From: Roseobacter sp. MH60115
GTDB lineage: Bacteria; Pseudomonadota; Alphaproteobacteria; Rhodobacterales; Rhodobacteraceae
Length of the DNA stretch: 64,000 nucleotides
Direction: 5' to 3'
Assembly (NCBI RefSeq): GCF_015644665.1
Contig: NZ_JADOBQ010000002.1
Location: 434,001 to 498,000, forward strand
In this document: one piece after another, positions 18,069 through 27,447 of the stretch
How the letters are laid out: each line of letters opens with the position of its first letter
Numbering within the stretch: position 1 is the first letter of the stretch
Program-made: the position numbers and the translations under genes
Notes under the pieces: generated by a model
The model's database searches: none
What the model saw: the letters and a program-made list of their open reading frames with translations, nothing else
What the model was told of the DNA's origin: nothing

Positions 18069-19487
18069 ATGAACCGTATCAAGACAGATATCCTGATCAT
18101 TGGCGCAGGCTCCGGTGGGCTTTCGGTTGCTGCCGGTGCCGTGCAGATGGGCGCTGACGTGGTCCTGCTGGAAGGTCACAAGATGGGGGGCGATTGCCTC
18201 AACTATGGCTGTGTGCCGTCCAAAGCGCTGATTGCCAGCGGCAAGGCCGCCTATGCGCAGCGCCACGCCGAACAATATGGGGTCGCGAACGCGCGCGGTA
18301 CGGCAGACTATGCAGCGGCCAAGGATCACGTGGCCGACGTGATTGCACAGATCGAACCCGTGGACAGCCAGGAGCGTTTCGAGGGGCTGGGTGTCAAGGT
18401 CATACGGGAATTCGGGCATTTTATCTCCTCCAACGAAGTGCAGGCGGGCGACACGGTGATCACGGCGCGGCGTATCGTGATTGCGACCGGGTCCTCGCCG
18501 CTGGTGCCGCCGATCTCCGGCTTGGAAAATGTGCCATATGAGACCAACGAGACGCTGTTTGACCTGCGCGAGCCGCCCGAACACCTGCTGATCATCGGCG
18601 GTGGTCCGATCGGGATGGAAATGGCGCAGGCTCACGTGCGCCTGGGCAGCAAGGTCACTGTGATCGAAGGCGCCAAGGCGCTTGGAAAAGACGACCCTGA
18701 ACTGGCAGCGGTGGTGCTGAACAGCCTGCGCGACGAAGGTGTCGTGATCGAAGAAGACGCGAAAGCCGCCGAAATCAGGGGCAAACCCGGCGCCATCGAG
18801 GTGGTGACGAACGACGGTCGCCAGATCAAGGGAACCCATCTGCTGATGGCGGTGGGGCGCAAGACCAATACCGAAAAGCTGAATCTCGACGCGGCGGGTA
18901 TAAAGACCACAAAAACCGGCGTGAAGGTGGATGCCAGCCTGCGCACAGCCAACCGCAAGGTCTATGCCATCGGGGACGCGGCAGGCGGTCTGCAGTTCAC
19001 CCATGTCGCGGGGTATCACGCAGGGGTCATCATCCGTTCGATGCTGTTTGCCTTGCCCTCCAAGGCCAAGACGGCGCATATCCCCTGGGCCACCTATACC
19101 GATCCCGAACTGGCGCAGGTCGGCATGACCGAGGCTGAAGCCAAGAAGGCGCACGGCAGCAATTTGGAGGTCGTGCGCTTTCACTACGATCACAACGATC
19201 GGGCGATTGCCGAGCGCAAGACCAAGGGGTTCATCAAGGTGATGGTGGCCAAGGGGCGCCCGGTGGGGGCATCCATCGTCGGATATCAGGCGGGCGAGCT
19301 GATCAACCTCTGGGCCCTTGCCCTGGCCAATGGCATGAAGATGAGCCAGATCGCCGCGATGGTCGCGCCTTATCCCACAATCGGAGAGATCAACAAGCGC
19401 GCCGCAGGGGCCTATTTTAGCCCGCGGCTCTTTGACAGCCCCATGGTCAAACGGATTGTAGGGCTTGTTCAACGCCTCGTGCCGTGA
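18069..19487 (+). CDS. FAD-dependent pyridine nucleotide-disulfide oxidoreductase (mercuric-reductase-like)
   Basis: A 472-residue class I flavoprotein disulfide reductase. FAD binding is IIGAGSGGLSVAAGAVQMGA, the redox-active disulfide is GGDCLNYGCVPSKA, NAD(P) binding is IIGGGPIGMEMA and the second FAD contact is YAIGDAAGG. The C-terminal dimer domain ends AAGAYFSPRLFDSP and lacks the HPT...E pair of dihydrolipoyl dehydrogenase and the Cys pair of MerA, so neither of those activities is assured. It follows the VTT protein by 3 bases and precedes the sensor kinase. Confidence 0.88.
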   Translation: MNRIKTDILIIGAGSGGLSVAAGAVQMGADVVLLEGHKMGGDCLNYGCVPSKALIASGKAAYAQRHAEQYGVANARGTADYAAAKDHVADVIAQIEPVDSQERFEGLGVKVIREFGHFISSNEVQAGDTVITARRIVIATGSSPLVPPISGLENVPYETNETLFDLREPPEHLLIIGGGPIGMEMAQAHVRLGSKVTVIEGAKALGKDDPELAAVVLNSLRDEGVVIEEDAKAAEIRGKPGAIEVVTNDGRQIKGTHLLMAVGRKTNTEKLNLDAAGIKTTKTGVKVDASLRTANRKVYAIGDAAGGLQFTHVAGYHAGVIIRSMLFALPSKAKTAHIPWATYTDPELAQVGMTEAEAKKAHGSNLEVVRFHYDHNDRAIAERKTKGFIKVMVAKGRPVGASIVGYQAGELINLWALALANGMKMSQIAAMVAPYPTIGEINKRAAGAYFSPRLFDSPMVKRIVGLVQRLVP

Positions 19488-19500
19488 AACGCTGACGCCC

Positions 19501-20928
19501 ATGTTCAATTCGCTCTCAGGACGTCTGGTTATCTTGACCACCATCTTCGTGATGTTGGCCGAGGTCCTGATCTTCGTGCCGTCGATTGCGCGGTTCCGCG
19601 AAGACTACCTGATGAACCGGCTGGAACGGGCGCAGATTGCATCATTGGCTCTGTTGGCCGATGATATGATTGACCGCGAACTGGAGGCTGAGCTGCTGGA
19701 GAACGCGGGCGTCTTCAACGTGGTGCTGCGCCGTGATCAGGTGCGGCAACTCATGCTCGCCTCGCAATTGCCGCAACCGATCTCACAGACCTTTGACATG
19801 CGAGAGGATGGGGCCGCCGTTCTGATCCGCGATGCATTGACCCGCTTTGTTTCCCCCGAGAACGAGGTCATCCGGGTGATCGGCGCGCCGGTTCGCGACG
19901 CCGGGCTGCTGATCGAGATCACGATGGAAACCACCCCCCTGCGGGATGCGATGATCGACTACGGTATTCGTATTCTGATCCTCTCTGCAGTGATTTCGAT
20001 CTTCACGGCATTCTTGCTGTTTATTGCCATGCGTGCCTTGCTGCTCAAGCCCATCAAGGGTGTGGTCGGGCACATGCAGAACTATGCGGAAGCCCCGGAG
20101 GATGCACGCCGGATCATTACGCCCTCGGCGAGCGTGACCGAACTGCGCGAGGCAGAAGAAGCGTTGCAAAAGCTGGAAACCGATTTGACCCAGGCCCTGC
20201 GGCAGAAAGACCGGCTGGCGCAACTGGGCAGTGCTGTCAGCAAGATCAGTCACGATCTGCGTAATATCCTTACCTCCGCACAGCTTTTCACCGACCGGAT
20301 CGAAATGAGTGAAGACCCGACGGTCAAACGCATGGCTCCGAAGCTGGTCAGCAGTATCACACGGGCCGTGCATCTCTGCGAAAGCACGCTGGCCTTCGGC
20401 AAAGCCGAAGAACCAAGCCCCACATTGACCATGCTGCCTCTGGCGGATCTGGTCGAAGAGGTGATCGACAGTGAACGGCTCGCCGTGGGCGACGCTGATG
20501 TCAGTTTCGCCTGTGCCGTGCCTTTCGGAATGATGGTGCGCGCCGATCCGGAACAGCTGTACCGTGTTCTGGCTAATCTCATCCGCAACGCCCGTCAGGC
20601 CTTGGTGTCAACAGGCACGGCTGGAGAGATCAGCGTGGATGCGCGCGAAGATGACGAGGCCTGGTGGGTTGATGTCACCGACACGGGGCCGGGATTGCCC
20701 GCAAAGGCGCAAGAGCACCTCTTTACGCCGTTTCAGGGGGGCGCCCGTAAAGGTGGCTCGGGTCTTGGCCTTGCGATTTCTGCGGAATTGATCCGCGGGC
20801 ACGGCGGGACACTGGAGCTTGCCAGAACCGGACAGGATGGCACCTGTTTCACGATTTGCCTGCCGAAAGGCGATGGGACGATGACGTCAAATGGCAAGGT
20901 TGCGGCGCGGTCGGAAGTCGTCGTTTAA
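19501..20928 (+). CDS. Sensor histidine kinase, orphan
   Basis: A 475-residue transmembrane kinase. The membrane helices lie near residues 10-27 and 158-182 and flank a periplasmic sensor region. A HAMP-like linker follows, then the H-box SKISHDLRN with His251, the N-box NLIRNARQAL, and the G boxes DTGPGLP and GGSGLGLAISAELIRGHGG. I chose 19501 as start because the earlier ATG at 19465 lies inside the flavoprotein gene. No response regulator is adjacent, so its partner must be elsewhere. Confidence 0.88.
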   Translation: MFNSLSGRLVILTTIFVMLAEVLIFVPSIARFREDYLMNRLERAQIASLALLADDMIDRELEAELLENAGVFNVVLRRDQVRQLMLASQLPQPISQTFDMREDGAAVLIRDALTRFVSPENEVIRVIGAPVRDAGLLIEITMETTPLRDAMIDYGIRILILSAVISIFTAFLLFIAMRALLLKPIKGVVGHMQNYAEAPEDARRIITPSASVTELREAEEALQKLETDLTQALRQKDRLAQLGSAVSKISHDLRNILTSAQLFTDRIEMSEDPTVKRMAPKLVSSITRAVHLCESTLAFGKAEEPSPTLTMLPLADLVEEVIDSERLAVGDADVSFACAVPFGMMVRADPEQLYRVLANLIRNARQALVSTGTAGEISVDAREDDEAWWVDVTDTGPGLPAKAQEHLFTPFQGGARKGGSGLGLAISAELIRGHGGTLELARTGQDGTCFTICLPKGDGTMTSNGKVAARSEVVV

Positions 20929-21052
20929 AGCGGCCGGAATGGTGTACATTTGTAAAGACCGGCAACGTCCAGAGCCATAACCTGACGTGAACGAAATTTT
21001 CCGCCGATTTGGCTTGCATAAACCTGCCCACAGCACTAAACCGCGCGACAGT

Positions 21053-21129
21053 GGACCGATAGCTCAGCTGGATAGAGTACTTGACTACGAATCAAGGGGT
21101 CGGGGGTTCGAATCCTCCTCGGTCCGCCA
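21053..21129 (+). tRNA. tRNA-Arg (anticodon ACG)
   Basis: A full cloverleaf of 77 bases including CCA. Acceptor stem GGACCGA pairs with TCGGTCC, the D arm contains AGCTCAGCTGGATAGAG, the anticodon stem CTTGA/TCAAG encloses ACG, and the T loop is TTCGAAT. The integrase gene of a genomic island begins 48 bases downstream on the opposite strand, so this tRNA is the likely integration site. Confidence 0.97.
21107..21129 (+). other. Candidate attachment site at the tRNA-Arg 3' end
   Basis: Tyrosine integrases of this kind usually recombine at the T-arm/acceptor end of a tRNA gene, and the integrase faces it. I looked for a second copy of the 3' tRNA sequence up to 40 kb and saw none, so the other end of the island is undefined. 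Confidence 0.4.
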
Positions 21130-21177
21130 CTTCAAAAAATTGTTCAATAAAAACATTGGTTTAAGACCTCATTTTGT

Positions 21178-22293
21178 TCAGGATTTTACGACCTGAACAA
21201 TTTGCGTATTCGGTTCGTTCGCGGATAGTATCCGTCGCTTGTTTGCCGACTTGGTGTATGCCTCGATTTCCTTCAAGGATTCATGGCCGCCCCATGCGCC
21301 GATCTGATGTGGCGTTGCATCGCGTTCGGCCATCCTGCTGAGGCAGGTGACCCGCAATCCGTGAGCTGTGCGACGGTCAATCCCTTTTAGGCCAGCGGCT
21401 CTGCAGGCCTCGGAGAACCAACTGCTTGCCGCCTTCTCTGATCTAGCGGCCCCATATGCTGTGACAATCCAAGTCATGTGTTTGCCTTGGCGAAGGGCCA
21501 ACGCCCGCCGAAATAGGTCATGTGCTTCACGGTCAGCGAAACTCGGCAATGGCCGATCAAATGGAATTTCGACCTCGCCCTTTGTTTTTTTCTGGGTGAA
21601 GCGCAGCCATCCGTCTCGATCCACCATTCCAGGCCCAAGCCGAACTGCGTCGCTCAATCTACAACCGAAAAACAAAAGCAATTCTAGTGTAACGCGCTGC
21701 GTGGTGTGCAGGGGCCAGTGTTGTCTAAAACGCGCAACGTGTTCCTTGGTCCAGAGTTTGTGCTTGTCGCTTTTTCCTGCCCTCGGCAATTCCGCCAGCA
21801 GTGCGTAGTTCTTTTCGATCATTTTTTCGTTCTTGAGGTAGGCGAATAGTGCGCGCCATGTTTTCATGCGCATCCGCTTACTGTTCCGGGTGGTTCCGGG
21901 TGGCATATCGGCCAGATCTTTTTCGATATGCTCTGAACGAATTCCGCGCATTGGTACCCTGCCACCTGTCGCAAGTATTTCATCCGCGTGAGCCTGCAGC
22001 CGGACGCGATATCCTTCGCTCAAATCTTTGAAGTCATCAGACAAAATGAACTTACGCCAGCCGTAAGACAGTGTTCCGGCCTTGGGTGCGGCGCTGCGCT
22101 TCCTCGGCGCTGGCGCGGTCTCGATTTGTTGTTCGGCTTCGAGGTAGGCTTTCAGAAACCGGTTGTCGTTTTCGGGCAGGTCTGGCATGCGGATGCCGGT
22201 CGCGCGGTGGTAGACGTAGCGCACGCCGTCCTGGGTGAAGCGCCGCAGGCCCTTCAACTTACCAGTCCCCATGCCTTGTTTGCGGCGTCGCAC
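21178..22293 (-). CDS. Tyrosine-type site-specific integrase
   Basis: A 371-residue integrase. The C-terminal catalytic domain (about residues 185-350) shows the active-site set: Arg in FFGCRLSDAVRLG, Lys in TQKKTKGEVEIP, HGLRVTCLSRMAER (His and second Arg), His in WGGHESLKEIEAY, and the nucleophilic Tyr of EAYTKSANK. The N-terminal half is the SAM-like core-binding domain. The start is GTG at 22293; ATG at 22272 is an alternative. It overlaps the excisionase-like gene and points toward tRNA-Arg. Confidence 0.92.
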   Translation of the reverse strand: MRRRKQGMGTGKLKGLRRFTQDGVRYVYHRATGIRMPDLPENDNRFLKAYLEAEQQIETAPAPRKRSAAPKAGTLSYGWRKFILSDDFKDLSEGYRVRLQAHADEILATGGRVPMRGIRSEHIEKDLADMPPGTTRNSKRMRMKTWRALFAYLKNEKMIEKNYALLAELPRAGKSDKHKLWTKEHVARFRQHWPLHTTQRVTLELLLFFGCRLSDAVRLGPGMVDRDGWLRFTQKKTKGEVEIPFDRPLPSFADREAHDLFRRALALRQGKHMTWIVTAYGAARSEKAASSWFSEACRAAGLKGIDRRTAHGLRVTCLSRMAERDATPHQIGAWGGHESLKEIEAYTKSANKRRILSANEPNTQIVQVVKS

Positions 22294-22496
22294 TCTGATT
22301 CCTCATTTGTCTCTGGCGTCTCATAGGGCAGGTCATCCGCGAAAGCGTCAAGGTCGTTGCGGTCATAGACCCGTTTGCTGTCCAGTTCCCGCCGCGGAAT
22401 GGCGAGTGCTCTAAGCTTTGATTCCGACACGCCCAGATAGTGCGCGGCCTGCGGTGCTGGAAGCAGGCGAGGTGGAAAGTCCTTGGTCAGGGGCAT
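22254..22496 (-). CDS. Excisionase-like helix-turn-helix protein
   Basis: An 80-residue protein with a MerR/AlpA-like winged helix: LLPAPQAAHYLGVSESKLRAL followed by IPRRELDSKRVYDRNDLDAF. That pattern (a helix-turn-helix that reads a short beta wing and ends in DLDAF) is typical of small excisionases and torS-type directionality factors. It overlaps the 5' end of the integrase gene, consistent with controlling the direction of recombination. Confidence 0.7.
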   Translation of the reverse strand: MPLTKDFPPRLLPAPQAAHYLGVSESKLRALAIPRRELDSKRVYDRNDLDAFADDLPYETPETNEESECDAANKAWGLVS

Positions 22497-22512
22497 TGGA
22501 TAACTCTACGGG

Positions 22513-22866
22513 TCACACGTTACCCCCTTCCGCTTCTATGGCCTCTCGCAGAGCATCGCAAATGTGTCGAACTCCTAGGCAATAATCACTACCGGCATCG
22601 CGGATTTCGAAATGGTCCTTGGGCTTGAAGTTCTCAGCGATTGAAAGCAGGCGTTCTCCATTTGCCTTTACGGCGGAATGAATGAGTGCTTTCGGATCTG
22701 CCTCTGCTGACATCCCGCAGCGCGGGCAGTTATCAACGAAGGGGCGCATCTTTGCTGCGGTTTGCAGGCTGACATTTTGTCCGGTCTTAGAGCGGAGCAC
22801 GGGAGCGGGTGGTAGGCCTGCTGCGCGTGCGATTTCCCTGACGCTCTTTTTGTCTTTCTGTGTCAT
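22513..22866 (-). CDS. Island hypothetical protein with CxxC
   Basis: A 117-residue protein with no family I can name. It has CPRCG in the middle, as in a half zinc site, and otherwise charged helical sequence. The start at 22866 overlaps the upstream gene as ATGA. It belongs to the small-gene operon that leads into the excisionase-like and integrase genes. Confidence 0.55.
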   Translation of the reverse strand: MTQKDKKSVREIARAAGLPPAPVLRSKTGQNVSLQTAAKMRPFVDNCPRCGMSAEADPKALIHSAVKANGERLLSIAENFKPKDHFEIRDAGSDYCLGVRHICDALREAIEAEGGNV

Positions 22867-23099
22867 TGTTGCGGGTCCTTCGCTGATTTCCACCAAGTGT
22901 GGTTTAGGTTCACGTAGGCCCTGCGGCGCGGATTATATTGCACCCAATCGGCATTTGCAGCCTGGAAGGCGGTCAGGTCGTGGCCTGCCAGTTGGGCAGA
23001 GCAACCGAATTTCTCCACGATGTGCGCGCGGTTGATGAAGCCGTAGATGCGCAGCATTTCCTTGATCCAGTTCTGCCGCTGTTCGCCGTACCAGTTCAT
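22863..23099 (-). CDS. Island hypothetical protein, HTH-like
   Basis: A 78-residue protein of unknown function. The segment INRAHIVEKFGCSAQLAGHDLTAF has the look of a helix-turn-helix, as in transcription regulators of temperate phages. It is the first of three overlapping small genes upstream of the integrase. Confidence 0.55.
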   Translation of the reverse strand: MNWYGEQRQNWIKEMLRIYGFINRAHIVEKFGCSAQLAGHDLTAFQAANADWVQYNPRRRAYVNLNHTWWKSAKDPQQ

Positions 23100-23162
23100 T
23101 CAAGACATCTCCGGTTTCAGGTTCCTATCGCTGCCCCCTCTCGCGAAGGGGCAGATTAGAAA

Positions 23163-23885
23163 TCAAACTTCGGGTGAGCCCTTGAACATTGGCAGTGACG
23201 TGCCTTCTGTCGCCGTTGTGACAGCTTCGTCAAAGGCCGCTTGCATGGCTTTTTCCGGGTTGTAGATTTTCAGGATGAACGCGATCTTGCTGCCGTTTTT
23301 GCGGTACCTGAACCGGACAGGCATGCGATACAGCGCGCCGCCCTTGAACACCGGGATAGCAATGATGATCAGGTTCGGGATGTTGATAGGCTTGCCCTGC
23401 GCATCCTTGTGTTCGTTCATGAAATGAACCGTGGCTTCGCCGGTATCGCGGTTTGTCTTCACTTCAAGATCGCTGCTTTCGAAGACCTGAAATTGTTTTG
23501 ACATGGCCAGCAGTTGGGCAAGTTGGCCGTAGCGTCCATCGATCTGTGCTGCGGTCTGGATCAGGCGATTTTCCCAAGGTTGGTTCTTGGTCCCCTCCTT
23601 CATTCCAAGGATGGCTGGCGATGGGTCCATGATGTCTTTTGCGTTCTCCTCGATGAACTCGCCCATTTCATCTTTGCCCAACGGGTTGCCCGAAATCTTG
23701 TTCCACGCCTTCCATTCGTCAGACATCGGAAAGGTATAGGTGGCACGATGGTGGCAATGGCGGGCGGTTTTCGTCCGCTTCTTGCCATTTTGAGAGCTCA
23801 ATCCGGTACCTTTCGAGATTTTCGGCATCAATTCTCTTTGTCGCTGCCATGACAGCATCAATGGCAGGGCTTTTCCGACACGCAC
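23163..23885 (-). pseudogene. DUF2303 (YfdQ-like) phage protein, N-terminus lost
   Basis: The frame from about residue 46 on (HRATYTFPMSDEWKAWN, then EFIEENAKDI, then AIPVFKGGALYRMPVRFRYR and MFKGSPEV) matches the C-terminal two thirds of DUF2303 proteins of temperate phages. The preceding 45 codons do not fit the family. The overlapping frame on the same strand gives a more protein-like stretch ending ENRPPLPPS, so a frameshift near 23750 is likely. Upstream it runs into an IS3 orfA fragment. I judge it nonfunctional. Confidence 0.65.
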
Positions 23886-24009
23886 TCACAACATCCAACC
23901 CATCGTGCAAATGCACGTCAATCTCACGCAAAAGCTTCAACGCATCTTCATCCGAATACCGCTTCCGCGCCATCCATCATCCCTCCTGTGACACCAAAAT
24001 AGTGGCACA
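23871..24009 (-). mobile_element. IS3-family fragment (left end and start of orfA)
   Basis: Minus-strand sequence begins TGTGCCACTATTTTGGTG at 24009, the kind of terminal repeat seen in IS3 elements, followed by an orfA start (ATG at 23973) reading MARKRYSDEDALKLLREID and then HLHDGLDVVSACRKS. The normal continuation is missing; the frame passes into other sequence at about 23871. This is a different IS3 subgroup from the element at 26.2 kb. Confidence 0.65.
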
Positions 24010-24027
24010 GTTCTACGGGGCTAAGAC

Positions 24028-24836
<809 letters not shown>

Positions 24837-25004
24837 CGTCCAAGGACTCGGAACTGCAGTGCCTCGCATTTCACGAAATAGATTTGAGCCGGGGCACCGG
24901 ATCAAAGGGATCCAAAAACCTGTTCCGTATGGACCGGTTTCGCTCTGGCTTCGTACAAAGACACTGCTGCGCCTCCAGGGTCTGTTCAGCAAAAGGAGTA
25001 AGAC

Positions 25005-25154
25005 ATGACACTTGGATATGAGGTGATCGGGGAGGGGCAGGAATACGTGATCCTTCTGCACGACTGGAGTTGCTGCACAACGACGTACGATCATTGCAGA
25101 CCTTATTTTAACACTGGCTCATTTATCTTCGCGCTCGTGGATCTGCGTGGTTAA
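25005..25154 (+). pseudogene. Alpha/beta hydrolase, truncated N-terminal remnant
   Basis: AAAAGGAG precedes an ATG, and the frame reads MTLGYEVIGEGQEYVILLHD, then WSCC, then FALVDLRG, which is the start of an alpha/beta hydrolase with the oxyanion-hole HD segment and the DLRG strand. It stops after 49 residues, where an intact protein would continue with about 220 more. The nucleophile and histidine are missing. Confidence 0.6.
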
Positions 25155-25568
25155 ACTGATAACAAGAACTGTTTCCACGTCGCTCTCGAATGCGACCGTA
25201 AACTTACAGCTGGGAAAGCTCGTTTTTGCCGCAAGCAGACATACATCTGAAAATCCCGAACTGCAGGTTTGTCCGCAACTGTGAGTTGGCTTGAAGCCTG
25301 TTTTTTGCTCTCGCAGCGAACGGTCGGTCTGACGGGCCGCATCGCAGCGACGGAAGAGCGCGTTCAATGTCTCTTATGGGCCGTCCTCAGCGAGGCCAGA
25401 TGAAACAGGCACCAAGATGCTGCGCCTACACCGACGGCGGCTCCGAGCCCATAGTCACCGATGCTGCGCGACGTACGAATGGCGGCTCTTGTCGGATCGG
25501 AAAAAAGAAATGACATTCTATGAACGATGGCATCAACTATCGCGGCAAGGTTTCTGGGGGTGCTTGGA
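25155..25568. other. Gene-poor stretch inside the island
   Basis: About 410 bases between the hydrolase remnant and the zinc-ribbon gene. The only plausible frame is on the minus strand, 25364-25516, 50 codons, with a hydrophobic middle (GLGAAVGVGAASWCLFHL) and no clear ribosome site. The segment 25160-25360 has no credible gene on either strand. Confidence 0.4.
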
Positions 25569-26225
25569 ATGACGGAAAAGCTTTGCTGGGCATGTCAAGC
25601 ACATTTGCGAGAAGCTCAGATCCGGTGCACCGAATGTGACACTTGGCAGAATTGGCGGAAAGTTATCTCGATTTCCGACTCGTCGCTTACGGTTCTTGTC
25701 GCTCTGTTCAGTGTCTTCGCATTAGCGACGCAAAGTTTGGTGGCTGCGAAAATTGAACTGTTTCCATCTATCGAAGTATCAACAAGTGGGGTCTTGGAGT
25801 TTTCACAGAGAGATGACGGCCGCTTTTTTCAGACAAGGGTTACCGTTCGCGCACAAGTTTCCAACTATGGAGACATAACGATAAGCATGCCTAGAAGGAT
25901 TTCATGCGTGTTGACGAAAGATGCTGAAATCATTTCGAAAGGTTGGAGGGACGCGCCAGACTTAGACCGGGAACACAACCTCGCATCTCTACGACTACCA
26001 GATGGTAGTTTTGTCTTTCCAGCAACCGCCAGTTCGACAGAAGTTCCGGCGGGTAAGACGGTTGAAATAGTCTTTAACGGGTATGTAGATTCCATAGATA
26101 TTGAGACACAGCTAGCATGTGATGGTGCTTTCTCGATCCGCAACAGTGAGCTTGCTGGTGTCACTTTTGTGACAAGGTTACCTAACGAAAGAGAACCAGA
26201 AATGCCTTGGCAAGGGCTTAGGTAA
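25569..26225 (+). CDS. Zinc-ribbon, single-pass membrane protein of unknown function
   Basis: A 218-residue protein. Two CxxC pairs (CWAC at 6-9, CTEC at 20-23) form a likely N-terminal zinc ribbon. A membrane helix spans about residues 37-60, and a beta-rich domain of about 150 residues with two further cysteines follows. I take 25569 as start because the zinc ribbon begins there; an in-frame start at 25527 is possible. Base composition is clearly more AT-rich than core genes. The stop is 10 bases from the IS3 terminal repeat, so the 3' end could have been altered by the insertion. Confidence 0.6.
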   Translation: MTEKLCWACQAHLREAQIRCTECDTWQNWRKVISISDSSLTVLVALFSVFALATQSLVAAKIELFPSIEVSTSGVLEFSQRDDGRFFQTRVTVRAQVSNYGDITISMPRRISCVLTKDAEIISKGWRDAPDLDREHNLASLRLPDGSFVFPATASSTEVPAGKTVEIVFNGYVDSIDIETQLACDGAFSIRNSELAGVTFVTRLPNEREPEMPWQGLR

Positions 26226-26475
26226 TCAAAGAGCTTGACCCAGCCCCCTGATCCGGGCCGTTCAAGTGTGGAATCCGTTCCTGTTTCTTTTCTGTTGCTA
26301 GGGTTTCGGTCAAGGCCTGCTGAGCGGAGCCCTTGCGGAGCTCAAGCGAAGCAGGCCGGGTGGCACGGTTGAGATTGGCGTAGACGGCTGGTGCCAACTC
26401 ACACGCCCGACGTTGCGACAGGCCATGCCGATCCATCACGTCCGACACAGCCCTGCGTTTCACGTCAGGCGTCAA
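26218..26475 (-). pseudogene. IS3-family transposase OrfB, most of catalytic core deleted
   Basis: The frame keeps the OrfB beginning (PDVKRRAVSDVMDRHGLSQR then RACELA) and jumps directly to a C-terminal segment (PAVYANLNRATRPASLELRK). About 200 residues with the DDE triad are missing. The reading frame stays open through the deletion and runs out through the terminal repeat, stopping at 26218. Confidence 0.75.
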
Positions 26476-26799
26476 TAATTTTTTGTCACGAGATCCTTGA
26501 GTGCGGCATTGTCCAGCATTGCATCCGCCAACATCCGCTTCAGGCGATTGTTCTCGTCCTCAAGCGCTCGTAGCTTCCTCGCGTCAGACACGTTCATCCC
26601 ACCGAACTTGGCTTTGTATTTGTAGAATGTGGCATCACTGATCCCGTACTTCCGGCACAGCTCCTGCGCTTTCACGCCCGCCTCGTATTCTTTGATCATC
26701 CCAATGATCTGTTCGTCACTAAATCTGCGTTTCATAGTCCATCCTTTGCTTGGACGGATCACTAGCACCTCAGTGGCCTGAATTCAGGGGGCTGGGTCA
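26236..26799 (-). mobile_element. Internally deleted IS3-family element with perfect terminal repeats
   Basis: A 564-base element bounded by perfect 16-bp inverted repeats, TGACCCAGCCCCCTGA at 26236-26251 and its complement at 26784-26799. Intact relatives are about 1.2 kb. orfA is complete, but orfB keeps only its first and last parts, so the DDE residues are gone. No matching target duplication is seen at the ends (GCT on the left, GAG on the right). Confidence 0.8.
26472..26735 (-). CDS. IS3-family transposase OrfA
   Basis: An 87-residue OrfA from the ATG at 26735. The helix-turn-helix FSDEQIIGMIKEYEAGVKAQ followed by LCRKYGISDATFYKYKAKFGGM is complete, as is the leucine-zipper segment EDENNRLKRMLADAMLDNAALK that mediates multimerisation. 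It ends four bases inside the overlapping orfB frame, the usual arrangement for -1 frameshifting. Without an intact OrfB in this copy it cannot act alone. Confidence 0.82.
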   Translation of the reverse strand: MKRRFSDEQIIGMIKEYEAGVKAQELCRKYGISDATFYKYKAKFGGMNVSDARKLRALEDENNRLKRMLADAMLDNAALKDLVTKNY

Positions 26800-26809
26800 G
26801 AGATCATGA

Positions 26810-27276
26810 AGGCGCGCGCTTGCCGAGAATTTCTTTGAACTTGCTAAGGCAATGATGCGTGATGCTTGAGATAAGAGATTTGCCATCGTGCAAAGCGAAA
26901 AGACCGCGCTCAAGAACCAGCTTGATAGTCTGAACCGTCAGATCGAAAGCCTTTTGGATCGCATAGTTGAGGCGAACAACGTTTCAGTCGTGAGCGCCTA
27001 TGAAGACAAGATCGAGAAACTCGAACGAGACAAAATTTTGCCAAAGGAGAAGATGGAAAATTCCGTCCCTGAAAAGGGTCGGTTTGAGGATTGTATGGAA
27101 CTCGCCTTGCGGCTTCCGTTAAGCCCCTGGAAAATATACAAAATGGTGACTACACTATGCGTTAAACCGTGCTTCGGTTGGTGTTTGCTGAGCCACTTCG
27201 ATACTGTCCAAATGGTATATATGGAGATCCCGAATTATCATTCTCTTTCAGGTGCTTAGAGAGATTTTCGGAGTAA
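26810..27276 (+). pseudogene. Serine recombinase, C-terminal remnant
   Basis: The plus-strand reading LAENFFELAKAMMRDA, stop, DKRFAIVQSEKTALKNQLDS, then LNRQIESLLDRIVEANN matches the coiled-coil tail of large serine recombinases. The TGA at 26867-26869 stands where a tryptophan codon is expected. A frameshift near 27140 is needed to continue as NGDYTMR, stop, TVLRLVFAEPLRYCPNG and so on to the TAA at 27274-27276. The catalytic domain is absent; the remnant begins right after the IS3 repeat. Confidence 0.7.
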
Positions 27277-27286
27277 AAAAGAGAGA

Positions 27287-27361
<75 letters not shown>

Positions 27362-27447
27362 GCCGATCGATGGGGTGATTAGACCCAAACCCGCAGCGGC
27401 GCAAGCCCAATCTGGACGCTTTGTGCCACCTGCGATAGACAAGCGCC

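Noticed and set aside
17715-19544. 609-codon open frame on the minus strand opposite the flavoprotein gene
   Set aside because: Shadow of a well-supported gene; sequence is low-complexity His/Arg/Gly-rich.
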